A stretch of DNA of 64,000 nucleotides from Bradyrhizobium sp. ORS 285 (GTDB lineage: Bacteria; Pseudomonadota; Alphaproteobacteria; Rhizobiales; Xanthobacteraceae): positions 3,431,001-3,495,000 of the forward strand of contig NZ_LT859959.1 in the NCBI RefSeq assembly GCF_900176205.1. Direction: 5' to 3'. Each line of letters begins with the position of its first letter. Positions within the stretch are counted from its first letter, which is position 1. This document shows, piece by piece, positions 26,042 through 34,618 of the stretch. A program made the position numbers and the translations under genes. Under the pieces are notes generated by a model. It had not been told where the DNA came from. It did not search any database and saw only the letters and a list, made by a program, of their open reading frames with translations.

Positions 26042-27784
26042 ATGTCCGTCACGTCCAGCACGATCAAGCAATGGCTCTTATCGAGCGCCGTCGCATTCAC
26101 CTGTCTCGCCGCACCCGCGGCAGTGGCCGGCCCGATCGACAACTACAGTCCCGTCACGCCCGCTCGGCTCGAGAACCCGGAGCCCGGCAATTGGATGCTC
26201 TATCGCCGCACCTATGACGGCCAGGGCTACAGCCCGCTCGATCAGATCAACACCACTAATGTGAAGAGCATGGTGCCGGTGTGGACCTTCGCAACCGGCG
26301 TGATCGAGGGCCATGAGGCGCCGCCGCTGGTCAACAACGGCGTCATGTTCATCACCACGCCGATGGGGCAGGTGATCGCTCTGAATGCCAAGACCGGCGA
26401 TCAGTATTGGCGCTACAAGCGCGAGCTGCCCGACGATCTGTTCCAGCTGCATCCAACCAATCGCGGCGTCGGCCTGTGGCAGGACAAGCTCTACCTCGCC
26501 ACCACGGACGACCACCTCGTCGCGCTCGACGCCAAGACGGGCAAGGTGCTGTGGGACAAGAAGGTCCAGGACTACAAGAAGGGCCAATATCTGACGCTGA
26601 TGCCGCTCATCGTCGACGGCAAGGTGATGGTCGGCGGCTCCGGCGGCGAGTTCGGCGTGCGCGGCTACGTCGTGGCCTACGACGCTGAGGACGGCAAGGA
26701 GCTGTGGCGTACCTTCACCATTCCCGGCGAGGGCGAGCCCGGGCATGACACGTGGAGCGGCGATGACTGGAAGTCAGGCGGCGGCTCCGCCTGGATGACC
26801 GGCACCTACGACAAGGATACAAAGACGGTTTATTGGGGCGTCGGCAACGCGGCGCCGTGGCCGGGCGGCTTGCATCCCGGTGACAATCTTTACACCAGCT
26901 CGGTGATCGCGCTCGATCCTGCCACCGGCAAGATCAAGACGCACTTCCAGTATCACCAGAACGACTCATGGGATTGGGACGAGGTCGATGCGCCCATGCT
27001 CGTGGACCTGCAGCGCGACGGCCGCAGCTTCAAGAGCCTGATCCATCCCGGTCGCGACGCCATCTTCTGGGTGCTCGAGCGCGCGCCCGAGCGCATCAAC
27101 TACGTCAACGGCTGGAACTTCGTCCACACCGACGTTTGGAAGGGAATCGAGCCGGAAACCGGACGGCCGATCGTCGATCCCGCGCACAAGCCGACGCTCG
27201 GCAAGCGCGTCGATTTCTGTCCATCTCTGTGGGGCGGCAAGGATTGGCCGTCAGCCGCCTACAGCCAGAAGACGCGGTTCGTCTACGTGCCGGCGAACGA
27301 GAACTTCTGCGGCGGCTTCACCGGCGAGAAGCTGCCGCTCGTTCCCGGGCAGCTGTGGCTCGGCACCAAGGCCGAGGACATCGGACTGACAGTGCGGCCC
27401 GGCGCTGATCATTTCGGCGAGCTGCAGGCGTGGGATCCGGCCTCCGGTAAGAAGGTCTGGTCGCACAACTTCCCGAAGTCGCAGCTGTTCGGCTCGGTCA
27501 CCGCGACGGCAGGCGATCTCGTTCTGGTGGGCGGCACCAACGACCGGATGTTCCGGGCGTTCCATGCCAAGACCGGCGAGCTGCTGTGGGAGCAGAAGAC
27601 GAACTCCGGGATCATGGGCATGCCGGTCGCCTATGAGGTCGATGGCACGCAGTACATCGCCGTGCAGTCCGGTTGGGGCGTCGACGCGCAACGCATCCAG
27701 GATGCGCTCGCCAAGGGGAATACCGGACTGGAGGACAACGTGCCGCAAGGCGGCGTCGTCTGGGTCTTCGCCGTCAAGAAATAG
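26042..27784 (+). CDS. PQQ-dependent alcohol dehydrogenase (methanol/ethanol family), lanthanide-type signature
   Basis: A 580-residue periplasmic quinoprotein with a Sec signal peptide (about residues 1-30, ending APAAVAG). The eight-bladed propeller is indicated by repeated ALDAKTGKVLWD-type W motifs. Predicted metal/PQQ residues are E203 (GGEFGVRG), N269 (GVGNAAPW) and the catalytic D311 in SWDWDEVD. D313, two positions on, is the extra Asp that distinguishes lanthanide-dependent enzymes (XoxF, ExaF/PedH) from calcium enzymes. The vicinal Cys-Cys disulfide of classical methanol and ethanol dehydrogenases is absent; that region reads QLHPTNRGV. No cytochrome c gene follows; the neighbour is a Rieske protein. 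ATG 26042 is used because the signal peptide starts there. The alcohol substrate is unknown. Confidence 0.87.
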   Translation: MSVTSSTIKQWLLSSAVAFTCLAAPAAVAGPIDNYSPVTPARLENPEPGNWMLYRRTYDGQGYSPLDQINTTNVKSMVPVWTFATGVIEGHEAPPLVNNGVMFITTPMGQVIALNAKTGDQYWRYKRELPDDLFQLHPTNRGVGLWQDKLYLATTDDHLVALDAKTGKVLWDKKVQDYKKGQYLTLMPLIVDGKVMVGGSGGEFGVRGYVVAYDAEDGKELWRTFTIPGEGEPGHDTWSGDDWKSGGGSAWMTGTYDKDTKTVYWGVGNAAPWPGGLHPGDNLYTSSVIALDPATGKIKTHFQYHQNDSWDWDEVDAPMLVDLQRDGRSFKSLIHPGRDAIFWVLERAPERINYVNGWNFVHTDVWKGIEPETGRPIVDPAHKPTLGKRVDFCPSLWGGKDWPSAAYSQKTRFVYVPANENFCGGFTGEKLPLVPGQLWLGTKAEDIGLTVRPGADHFGELQAWDPASGKKVWSHNFPKSQLFGSVTATAGDLVLVGGTNDRMFRAFHAKTGELLWEQKTNSGIMGMPVAYEVDGTQYIAVQSGWGVDAQRIQDALAKGNTGLEDNVPQGGVVWVFAVKK

Positions 27785-27932
27785 CTGGCGTCACCTGCAT
27801 GGCGGTGGCCGCGTGCCGCCGCCATGCAGTCACCTCAAGCACCGGTCAGGCGAGGGGGAGTGAGGCGGAGGGATATGATCTCTGTTTCAGGCCGCGAACG
27901 AATCCCGTCCGGAAGAGAACGGCGGATGCGAC

Positions 27933-28112
27933 TCAGCAGGCCGCGAACCAGCCATCCGGAAACGGGATCAGCGGCCAAGCGCCTTGGTTGTCGTTGGCTG
28001 CTTTGGGGAGGGGACGAACTGAAAACAAGCGGGCCATGGAATCGGTCTCAAGCTCTGGCGCAATAGCCGTTCTGACAACGTCCATCAACAGTTCGTATTC
28101 AGCTTCGCTCAT
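27933..28112 (-). CDS. Small hypothetical protein, 59 aa
   Basis: An open frame from ATG 28112 to TGA 27933 has a strong GAGGGG ribosome site 3 bases or so upstream of the start. The product begins MSEAEYELLMDVVRTAIAP, then has PLPKAANDNQGAWPLIPF and ends in Cys. The acidic helical start followed by a Pro/Asn-rich tail resembles the many short soluble proteins of rhizobia, but I cannot name a family. The surrounding 27785-28578 region holds nothing else convincing. Coding status is probable, not certain. Confidence 0.4.
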   Translation of the reverse strand: MSEAEYELLMDVVRTAIAPELETDSMARLFSVRPLPKAANDNQGAWPLIPFPDGWFAAC

Positions 28113-28578
28113 CGTCCCCTCGCGCTATCGCGAGCAGAATGGCAAAGCTCCACTTTGTTCAAATTGAGCGGATCATTCAAAATTTAACGATCGCGCATTG
28201 ACGACCTAATTGGTTACCGGTGCCTTTCGTTCCTGTCACAGGTATCGCAGTCTGCGCATCTGCGGTGTGAACGAGGTCACATCCGCTGGAACATAATCGA
28301 TCCTAGATGGCTCCTCGCGCCGAGCCTCCGGGTTGGGTGCCAGGATACGCGGGAGATCGTGGATGAAGACGCGAAGCGTACGACGATGTGTCCCTGGTTG
28401 CCGCTCCTCGCAACGCGCAACGCTGAGGCTCTTCATCGCCCGCTACGTCCGGAACGCGGTCAAGCGGCAGGCGAGACCGGTTGCGGTGCAGCAGCGATAG
28501 CGGTCTATCGATGCTACGGCGAGTGGCGGGCGAATCGCTGTGCGCCTCAGTGTCCGACGCGGCGTCTGCCGTTTGACT
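28113..28578. other. Intergenic region, no clear gene
   Basis: This is 466 bases between the 59-aa frame and the response regulators. An AT-richer part lies at 28150-28220 (AAAATTTAACGATC). An Arg-rich 46-codon frame starts at ATG 28363 but has no ribosome site and no likeness to anything known. I see no RNA gene. Confidence 0.4.
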
Positions 28579-28995
28579 TTATTGCCGCGTCATGGCTGGG
28601 ACGGCGAGGGGCTCACTCTCATGCATCAGAATGTCGCGCATCAATTGCGACAGATCCCGCGGCTTGAACGGCTTCGCCAGCCGATGCAGGCCGACGACCC
28701 TTGCCGAGAGACCGAGGAAGTCGGGAGTGCCGCGTCCGGATTCCAGCACCAAGCCTGACATCATCACGATCGGCATGTTCGGCCGGGCCGCTCGCGCCGC
28801 CCTGATGACGTCATTGCCGTCCATATCGGCGAGGTTCAGATCGATCAGGGCTGCGGCAAAGTCGTCGCGGGCGACCGCATCCATCGCCAACCGGCCATCG
28901 GTGACGGCCGTGACCGCGTAGCCTTCGCGAACCAAAAGATGCTGGATGACACAGCACACGCCGACTTCGTCATCGACGACCAGGATGTTCGTCAT
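28579..28995 (-). CDS. Single-domain response regulator
   Basis: A 138-residue CheY-like receiver with no output domain. The acidic pocket is ILVVDDE, the phosphoacceptor Asp is in AALIDLNLADMDG, the switch Ser is in VMMSG, and the Lys is in LAKPF. Between beta-4 and alpha-4 it carries an insertion reading RGTPDFLGLS, which the upstream receiver shares. The start codon overlaps the stop of that gene by 4 bases, so the two are made together. With no kinase gene alongside, the partner kinase lies elsewhere. Confidence 0.9.
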   Translation of the reverse strand: MTNILVVDDEVGVCCVIQHLLVREGYAVTAVTDGRLAMDAVARDDFAAALIDLNLADMDGNDVIRAARAARPNMPIVMMSGLVLESGRGTPDFLGLSARVVGLHRLAKPFKPRDLSQLMRDILMHESEPLAVPAMTRQ

Positions 28996-29438
28996 GATGC
29001 TCTCCTGACAGATGTAGACGCGGCACCAGGTTGCCGGGCTTCGATCAGCAGTCGCTGACGAACTTCGATCGCACGATCCACCGCTTCGAGCAGATCGAGA
29101 ATGTCGAACGGCTTCTGCAACGCTGCCGTCGCGCCGAGCTTGATGGCCATGCCGAGGAAGTCGGGAGCTCCCTGCTTCTTATCGGTGAAGGCGTAGCCGG
29201 AAATCGCGATGAACGGCACGGTCGGATCGATCTTGATCAGCTCGCGGATGGTTGCGATCCCATCCATGCCCGGCATGAACATGTCGATCACGACGGCGTC
29301 GAACGACACGCCGCCAATCAGTCGGATGCCCGTTGGACCGTCCGGCGCAAGGAAAACGCCAAACCGCTTCTTCTTCAATAATGTTTCCAGCGCTGCGCGC
29401 GTGGCGGAATCATCGTCAATAATGAGTACAGTAGGCAT
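28992..29438 (-). CDS. Single-domain response regulator
   Basis: A 148-residue CheY-like receiver: LIIDDDS, the phosphoacceptor Asp in AVVIDMFMPGMDG, IAISG and LQKPF are all intact. It contains the same kind of beta-4/alpha-4 insertion (QGAPDFLGMA) as the downstream receiver, so the pair probably arose by tandem duplication. A tail of about 25 residues beyond the receiver is polar and ends RRAS. It is the first gene of the two-gene operon. The 218-base region upstream (29439-29656) is AT-rich for this genome and likely holds its promoter. Confidence 0.9.
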   Translation of the reverse strand: MPTVLIIDDDSATRAALETLLKKKRFGVFLAPDGPTGIRLIGGVSFDAVVIDMFMPGMDGIATIRELIKIDPTVPFIAISGYAFTDKKQGAPDFLGMAIKLGATAALQKPFDILDLLEAVDRAIEVRQRLLIEARQPGAASTSVRRAS

Positions 29439-29656
29439 GGGCCACCATCAGTATGGGATGGACTGAAGGACGCTCACGCTACAAGGACAACGGACTCGTA
29501 AAGGACAAAGTAATTAACACTGAATTAGTTGTTTCAATTTTGCAACCAGGAGTTTTACGGAACCCTCCGTTAGTCTGTCGCTGACATGCGATGTGCACTA
29601 TGCGATGAACATGGAACTATGAGAGCAGCTTAGACGGTAATTAGTTATCTAGCGGC

Positions 29657-30502
29657 TCAGACTGGCTTGAGCACTGCGACAATCACCAGTCCCACTGCTA
29701 TGAGCGCGGCGCAGCCCAGCCGCTGCGGTGTTGCGCGCTCCTTGAGGACCAGTACGCCGATCAACGTCGCAAACAGGACGCTGCATTCGCGGAAGGCGAC
29801 CACGTTCGCGATCGGATTACGGCTCAGCGCCCACAGGAACACGGCGAAAGACGTGAGACCCAACAGGCCTGCGATCAGCACGGCCACGAGGGACTCGCGG
29901 ATATCGGACATGATGCCCGGACCGCGCTGTAGTGTCGCCACGATGAAGAACACGAGGCTGTCGAGCACGATCACCCAGGCGGTGAACGAGGCCCATCCCT
30001 CCGGTTGCCGCGTGCCTGCGGCATCAATGACGGAGTAGGCGGCGACCATTGCAGCGGCAAGAATCGCGGCCGCGAACGCACGGCGGTCAATCGCACCGTG
30101 AACGCGGTCGCGCGCCAGCCCGAGAATGCCGACGACGATGACTGCAATGCCGGTCAGCTGTCCGGCGTGAGGCCATTGTTGCAGCCCGAGATAGGCGAGC
30201 AGCGTGGCGAACAGCGGCACGGTTCCGCGGGCGATTGGATAAGCGCGTCCGAACTCGGCCGAGCGGTAGGCCGTCGCGAGACTGATCTTGTAGCCGGCGT
30301 GCAAGACCAGCGAGGCGAGGAGGATTGGCCAGGTTGATGGCGAAGGCGCCGGGACGAAGAACAGAAAGGGCAGCGTCAGCACGCTGCTCACAAGGCCCAT
30401 GCCGGCAAGGATTGAGACGCTGCTGCCGGTCTTGACGATGGCATGCCAGGTCGCGTGAAGCAGACCTGCGAGCAGCATCAGGATTGTGGCAATCGGGTCC
30501 AA
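29657..30502 (-). CDS. DMT-superfamily (EamA) transporter
   Basis: A 281-residue membrane protein with ten hydrophobic helices and the two EamA repeats. The first includes RGTVPLFATLLAYLGL; the second ends in FRECSVLFATLIGVLVLKERATPQRLGCAALIAVGLV (broken here: VLFATLIGVLVLKER and LGCAALIAVGLV). Such proteins export amino acids, metabolites or drugs across the inner membrane; the substrate is not predictable. The start at ATG 30502 puts it 33 bases after the Nudix gene on the same strand, so the two may be co-transcribed. Confidence 0.88.
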   Translation of the reverse strand: MDPIATILMLLAGLLHATWHAIVKTGSSVSILAGMGLVSSVLTLPFLFFVPAPSPSTWPILLASLVLHAGYKISLATAYRSAEFGRAYPIARGTVPLFATLLAYLGLQQWPHAGQLTGIAVIVVGILGLARDRVHGAIDRRAFAAAILAAAMVAAYSVIDAAGTRQPEGWASFTAWVIVLDSLVFFIVATLQRGPGIMSDIRESLVAVLIAGLLGLTSFAVFLWALSRNPIANVVAFRECSVLFATLIGVLVLKERATPQRLGCAALIAVGLVIVAVLKPV

Positions 30503-30535
30503 CCGGTGCGGGCCTTGATGAGCGACGACAGGCGA

Positions 30536-31039
30536 TCAGCTCTCAGGCCGCCAGCCCGCTGCCGCAAAATAGGGAACGGGGTCGCGATCGAACGCCTGGC
30601 GCGAGATGATTCGGCTCGATGGCGAGACCGGGAGCTGTTCCCATTCCTGCCGATCGACGAATCTCAGCGAGGCAATCTCGTCTCCATCGGGCGTCAGCGT
30701 GCCGCCGATGACCACTGCCTCGAAGGCGATCACCGTATAGTAGGTCAGGTCGCCATTGGGGTAGCGAATCATGAATTCGGGGCCGCCGAATACGCCGAGC
30801 AGGCGCTGCGGCCGGACCACGAGCCCGGTCTCCTCGAAACATTCGCGGCTGGCCGCGTCGGCTGGATGCTCATTCGGGTCAATGGCGCCGCCAGGCAGGG
30901 TCCAAAGATTCGTCTCGGCGTCGCGCCCCAGCAAGATGCGGCCGGTATCGTCGAACACTGAGATGGAAACTGCGGTGGTTGCCAGGAGGTCGTGGCCGAT
31001 CTTGCTGCGCACGGCTTTGAGATGATCGGAAATCGGCAT
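30536..31039 (-). CDS. Nudix hydrolase
   Basis: A 167-residue protein with a complete Nudix box at about residues 55-77: GGAIDPNE followed by seven residues and RECFEETGL. This fits G-x5-E-x7-REUxEExGU, with the two metal-binding Glu in place. N-terminal KIGHDLLATTAVSISVFDD starts the fold. Nudix enzymes hydrolyse nucleoside diphosphates linked to another group; the specificity is unknown. ATG 31039 is chosen because the frame upstream (to 31219) is Arg-rich and runs towards tRNA-Asn. Confidence 0.88.
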   Translation of the reverse strand: MPISDHLKAVRSKIGHDLLATTAVSISVFDDTGRILLGRDAETNLWTLPGGAIDPNEHPADAASRECFEETGLVVRPQRLLGVFGGPEFMIRYPNGDLTYYTVIAFEAVVIGGTLTPDGDEIASLRFVDRQEWEQLPVSPSSRIISRQAFDRDPVPYFAAAGWRPES

Positions 31040-31234
31040 CGCTGATGGTCGCCTGAGAGGGAGGCCTCGCTTGCCCGAGCGCCCCCGCGCCGTCAAGGCA
31101 GGGCATCTCGCGCCGTCATCGCCTTGGCCGCGTGATCCGTGGACGTCAGATTTCAGTCGCATACTCAGCAAGCGAGCAGCGAAAGGGACGGCCGGGGATG
31201 TCTTGGGAAGAAGAACCATTCGGCGCGGCCAGAA

Positions 31235-31309
31235 TGGCTCCCCGGGCTGGATTCGAACCAGCGACCATTCGATTAACAGTCGAATGCTCTACCGCTGAGC
31301 TACCGAGGA
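31235..31309 (-). tRNA. tRNA-Asn (GTT)
   Basis: Minus-strand cloverleaf: acceptor TCCTCGG pairs with CCGGGGA, then G and an encoded CCA. The D arm is GCTCAGCGGTAGAGC, the anticodon loop CTGTTAA gives GTT, and the T arm is GCTGG-TTCGAAT-CCAGC. It is 75 bases including CCA. Confidence 0.97.
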
Positions 31310-31566
31310 ACAAGCGAAGCAGTGTTCGCGAGTGCGGCTGCGTATAACAAAGCCTTTTCGCCTTGCATAGAACGAAATCGCATCCCGGTGACATTTGCGG
31401 GATCGCTGGATTTATATTTTAAATTCAGTGGCTTGTCTTGATTTTGAACGCTGAATGGGCAGCCGCCGCCCACAGTTGGATGACAGGAATTTCACTTGGA
31501 GGGGATCAAATCGACATCGATAGTCAGGAGGAACTTGCCAGTGCCGGGGTCACGGAGTCTTGTCAG

Positions 31567-31752
31567 ATGCCGAACACCATCGTCCAGTTTACCCAGACAG
31601 TCACCGCGCCGTCGCTGATTCCCGACCCCGTCGCGCGTCTCAGCGATGACGAGTGCCTCACCCGATTGGCCGACGCGGTGACGCGCGGCGATTCGGAGCA
31701 TCTGGATGAGATCGTGCAGTTGATCGGCCGGCTGGCCGTGGTGATCGAGTAG
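31567..31752 (+). CDS. Small hypothetical protein, 61 aa
   Basis: ATG 31567 to TAG 31752 encodes 61 residues: MPNTIVQFTQTVTAPSLIPD, then a helical acidic part (LSDDECLTRLADAV, HLDEIVQLIGRLAVVIE). The frame is open upstream to TTG 31438, but that extension has no ribosome site and a biased composition. No known domain. It lies 152 bases ahead of the PCMT-like gene on the same strand. Function unknown. Confidence 0.45.
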   Translation: MPNTIVQFTQTVTAPSLIPDPVARLSDDECLTRLADAVTRGDSEHLDEIVQLIGRLAVVIE

Positions 31753-31903
31753 TCTCATCCGTCGCATCACAGCATCTGCCGTGGACGGTCCCGCGGCAAC
31801 GCGCGGTGTATCCGTTGAACCGCGTGTTGCCTTTTCGGGAGCCTTGTACCAAAAGATTGCGCAGATCGTTCGCGGTTCGTCCGCTTTGCTTGCAGGTCTG
31901 CTC

Positions 31904-32569
31904 ATGTCTTCATTCGCGACGGCGCGCCAGAAAATGGTCGATGGTCAGGTCCGGACCAACGACGTCACCGATCACCGCGTGCTCGACGCATTGCTGACCG
32001 TGCCGCGCGAGGCCTATGTGCCAGCCGATCGGCAGGCGCTGGCTTATCTCGATCTCGACCTCGATGTATCTGAATCACCGGCAGCGAAGCGGTTCCTCAT
32101 CAAGCCCATGCTGATCGGGAAAATGTTGCAGGCCGCCGAGATCAAGCCGACCGACAGTGTGCTCGTGGTGGGCTGCGCCACCGGCTATCTCGCGGCCCTT
32201 GCCGCCAAGCTGGCCGGCAGCGTGATCGCGACCGAGGTCGACCCGGCCTTGGAAGGGCACGCCAAGCAGTTGCTGGCTGCTGCGGAAGGCTGCCCGGTCG
32301 CGATTCGCGTCGCACCCGCTGTGCAGGGCGATCCGGCCGACGGTCGCTTCGACGTGATTCTGTTGAATGGCGCCACCGAGATCCCGGTGGATGGCCTTTG
32401 CCGCCAGCTCAAGGAAGGCGGCCGCCTGGTCGGCGTGTTTGCCAAGACGAAGCCCGCACGTGCCATGATCTTTACGCGATCGCATGGTGACATCGGCAGC
32501 AGGGTCCTGTTCGATGCCGCGGCACCGGTTGTTCCCGGTCTCGAACGCGTCCCCGAGTTCGTGTTTTAA
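31904..32569 (+). CDS. Protein-L-isoaspartate O-methyltransferase-like protein
   Basis: A 221-residue SAM methyltransferase of the PCMT family. MVDGQVRTNDVTDHRVLDALLTVPREAYVP is the familiar start (seen as MVDGQVRTNDVTD and TVPREAYVP), and VLVVGCATGYLAALAAKLAG is SAM motif I. True PCMT enzymes have a catalytic Ser/Gln segment (SQP-type) before that motif; here the place reads FLIKPMLIGKML. The isoaspartate-repair reaction is therefore uncertain and the protein may have another methylation role. ATG 31904 is chosen from similarity. It lies 285 bases upstream of tolC on the same strand, an arrangement I know from other Bradyrhizobium genomes. Confidence 0.8.
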   Translation: MSSFATARQKMVDGQVRTNDVTDHRVLDALLTVPREAYVPADRQALAYLDLDLDVSESPAAKRFLIKPMLIGKMLQAAEIKPTDSVLVVGCATGYLAALAAKLAGSVIATEVDPALEGHAKQLLAAAEGCPVAIRVAPAVQGDPADGRFDVILLNGATEIPVDGLCRQLKEGGRLVGVFAKTKPARAMIFTRSHGDIGSRVLFDAAAPVVPGLERVPEFVF

Positions 32570-32854
32570 GTCGTCCTACGAATCGTCCTGCCGACTCGGT
32601 TGAGCGCGCGGTGATCCCGCTCGCGCAATGGGATTTCGTTTGGTCGTCTTCACGGCTGCAGACGGGCGAAATTCTGTTTCAAATCAGAAGTGTGGCCCGG
32701 ATGCTGCACGTGCGGAGATTTCGGCAGCAGTTCCAGGGGAGGGTGGTTCCGTTGCGCTTGCTTGGGGAATAAGGTGCCAAGTGCGCGGGAGTCTCTTCAA
32801 CAGGTTACGGCCCGGCTCTGGCGTTCGAGCCGGTAACAAAAGAATGGAACAGGG

Positions 32855-34240
32855 ATGTTTGGGGTGAAGCTCGTCACCGCGGCGGCGGCTGCGGTTCTCG
32901 TGATGGCTTGTGCAGGCCCGATGCCTGCGCTTGCCGACACGATCGAGGCTGCGCTGGTGCGCGCCTATCAGAACAACCCGCAACTGAACGCGCAGCGGGC
33001 TTTCGTGCGCGCGACCGACGAAGGCGTCCCCCAGGCGCTGTCGGGATATCGCCCTAACGTGAAGCTGCAGGCGACCGGCGGCGTCTCGTATACGGACTTG
33101 CAGACGGCTCCTGGCGCGCCGGCGGCCCACGGCCTGCAGAGGCCGCGTAGCGTCACTTTGATGGCCAACCAGACGCTCTACAACGGTCAGCAGACGGCCA
33201 ATGGCGTCCGGAAGGCCGAGGCGAGCGTCTCCGGTGAGCGCGAAGGCCTGCGGGTCCTTGAGCAGAACGTGCTGTTGTCGGCCGCCACCATCTATATGGA
33301 CTATCTGCGTGACGCGGCGATCGTCGAGGTGCAGCGCAGCAATACGCGGGTGCTGGAGCAGACGCTGAAGCAGACGCGCGACCGCTTCAATGTCGGCGAA
33401 GTCACCCGCACGGACGTTGCGCAGTCCGAGGCGCAGCTCGCGGCCGGCCGGACGCAGCAGCTCACGGCCGAAGCGAATCTGACTGCAACCCGGTCCAATT
33501 TCCGCCGCATCATCGGCAGCGAACCAGTCAATCTCACGCCGGGCTCACCTGTCGATCGGTACCTGCCCCCGACGCTCCAGCAGGCGGTGGAGACGGCCCT
33601 GACCGAAAGCCCCGCCGTCACCTCCGCGATGTACGGCATCGATATTCAGTTCCTTACGCTGAAGATCAACGAAGGAGCTCTGCTGCCGACGGTCACGCTC
33701 CAGGCCTCGGCGAGCGAATCGTATGAAACCTCGGTCCAGTCGTACAAGGCGTTCAATGCCGCGGCGACGGCAACCCTCACCGTGCCGATCTATCAGGGCG
33801 GTGGTGAATATGCGTTGATCCGGCAGTCGAAGGAGACGCTCGCTCAGCGCCGTCTCACCCTCGAACAGACGCGCGATCAGGCTCGTTCCGACGTGGTATC
33901 GGCATGGGGCAAGCTGCTGGCCGGCAAGGCTCAGGTGCAATCGGCGCAGGCTCAGGTCTCAGCCTCGGAGATCGCCCTGAACGGCGTCCGCGAGGAAGCC
34001 AAGGCCGGCCAGCGTACGACGCTCGACGTGCTCAACGCCCAGCAGGCGCTGGTCAATGCCCGGGTATCGCTGGTGACCGCCCAGCACGACCGCGTCGTCG
34101 CGTCCTATTCGGTTCTGCAGACGGTCGGGCGTCTGTCGCCGCAGGTTCTGAACCTGCCAACCACCACCTACGATCCGAGCGTGCACTACCAGCAGGTCCG
34201 GGACAGCTGGGCGGGTGTGCGGACCCCCGATGGTCGTTAG
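32855..34240 (+). CDS. tolC: TolC-family outer-membrane channel
   Basis: A 461-residue type I secretion/efflux outer-membrane protein. A signal peptide (ending MPALADT) is followed by IEAALVRAYQNNPQLNAQRAFVRATDEGVPQALSGYRP (key parts AYQNNPQLNAQRA and ALSGYRPNVKL), typical of TolC. The two OEP repeats follow, with DRFNVGEVTRTDVAQSEAQLA and EAKAGQRTTLDVLNAQQAL as the equatorial blocks. It forms a trimeric duct through the outer membrane for type I secretion and efflux pumps encoded elsewhere. A strong intrinsic terminator follows. The gap in front (32570-32854) holds the promoter. Confidence 0.93.
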   Translation: MFGVKLVTAAAAAVLVMACAGPMPALADTIEAALVRAYQNNPQLNAQRAFVRATDEGVPQALSGYRPNVKLQATGGVSYTDLQTAPGAPAAHGLQRPRSVTLMANQTLYNGQQTANGVRKAEASVSGEREGLRVLEQNVLLSAATIYMDYLRDAAIVEVQRSNTRVLEQTLKQTRDRFNVGEVTRTDVAQSEAQLAAGRTQQLTAEANLTATRSNFRRIIGSEPVNLTPGSPVDRYLPPTLQQAVETALTESPAVTSAMYGIDIQFLTLKINEGALLPTVTLQASASESYETSVQSYKAFNAAATATLTVPIYQGGGEYALIRQSKETLAQRRLTLEQTRDQARSDVVSAWGKLLAGKAQVQSAQAQVSASEIALNGVREEAKAGQRTTLDVLNAQQALVNARVSLVTAQHDRVVASYSVLQTVGRLSPQVLNLPTTTYDPSVHYQQVRDSWAGVRTPDGR

Positions 34241-34262
34241 TCAAATCTTAATATCAGTGCAG

Positions 34263-34293
34263 ATCCCCCGGTCCTTGGCCGGGGGATTTTTTT
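34263..34293 (+). terminator. Intrinsic terminator after tolC
   Basis: ATCCCCCGG at 34263-34271 pairs perfectly with CCGGGGGAT at 34279-34287 around a TCCTTGG loop. A run of seven or more T follows. It is 22 bases after the tolC stop, a textbook rho-independent terminator. Confidence 0.92.
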
Positions 34294-34618
34294 ATGGCAC
34301 ATGCTGTAGTTGTGATGAATGCGCGACGCTTGGCTGGCGAACTCCGTGCTCCACCGGTTCGCGGCGGGCGTTGCTTGCATTCATTTGTTGCCATGACATA
34401 GCCTCAAAATGGCCGCCGAACGATTCGGACTACGTCGGATGTTCTTCCAAGAATAGACGCCGATATGGACAGTATCGTTCTGTTGTTTTGCATCGATCTG
34501 GCCTCGTCTGGAGACAAGTCGGCATGTCCGTTGAGAAGTTCACGCCACTTGAATCCGGCGCCCGGGACTTTTGCGCTGAGCCGGTTCGTGCTGCGGCGTC
34601 GCTGATTTGGAGTCGGAA
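34294..34618. other. Intergenic region upstream of popZ
   Basis: This is 325 bases between the tolC terminator and popZ. No frame with coding character is seen. It should contain the popZ promoter. No repeat arms are visible. Confidence 0.4.

Noticed and set aside
28236..28436. Minus-strand 66-codon frame
   Set aside because: No ribosome site, and it overlaps other equally poor frames. No sign of coding.
28363..28500. Arg-rich 46-codon frame upstream of the response regulators
   Set aside because: It has no ribosome site and a composition like random GC-rich DNA.
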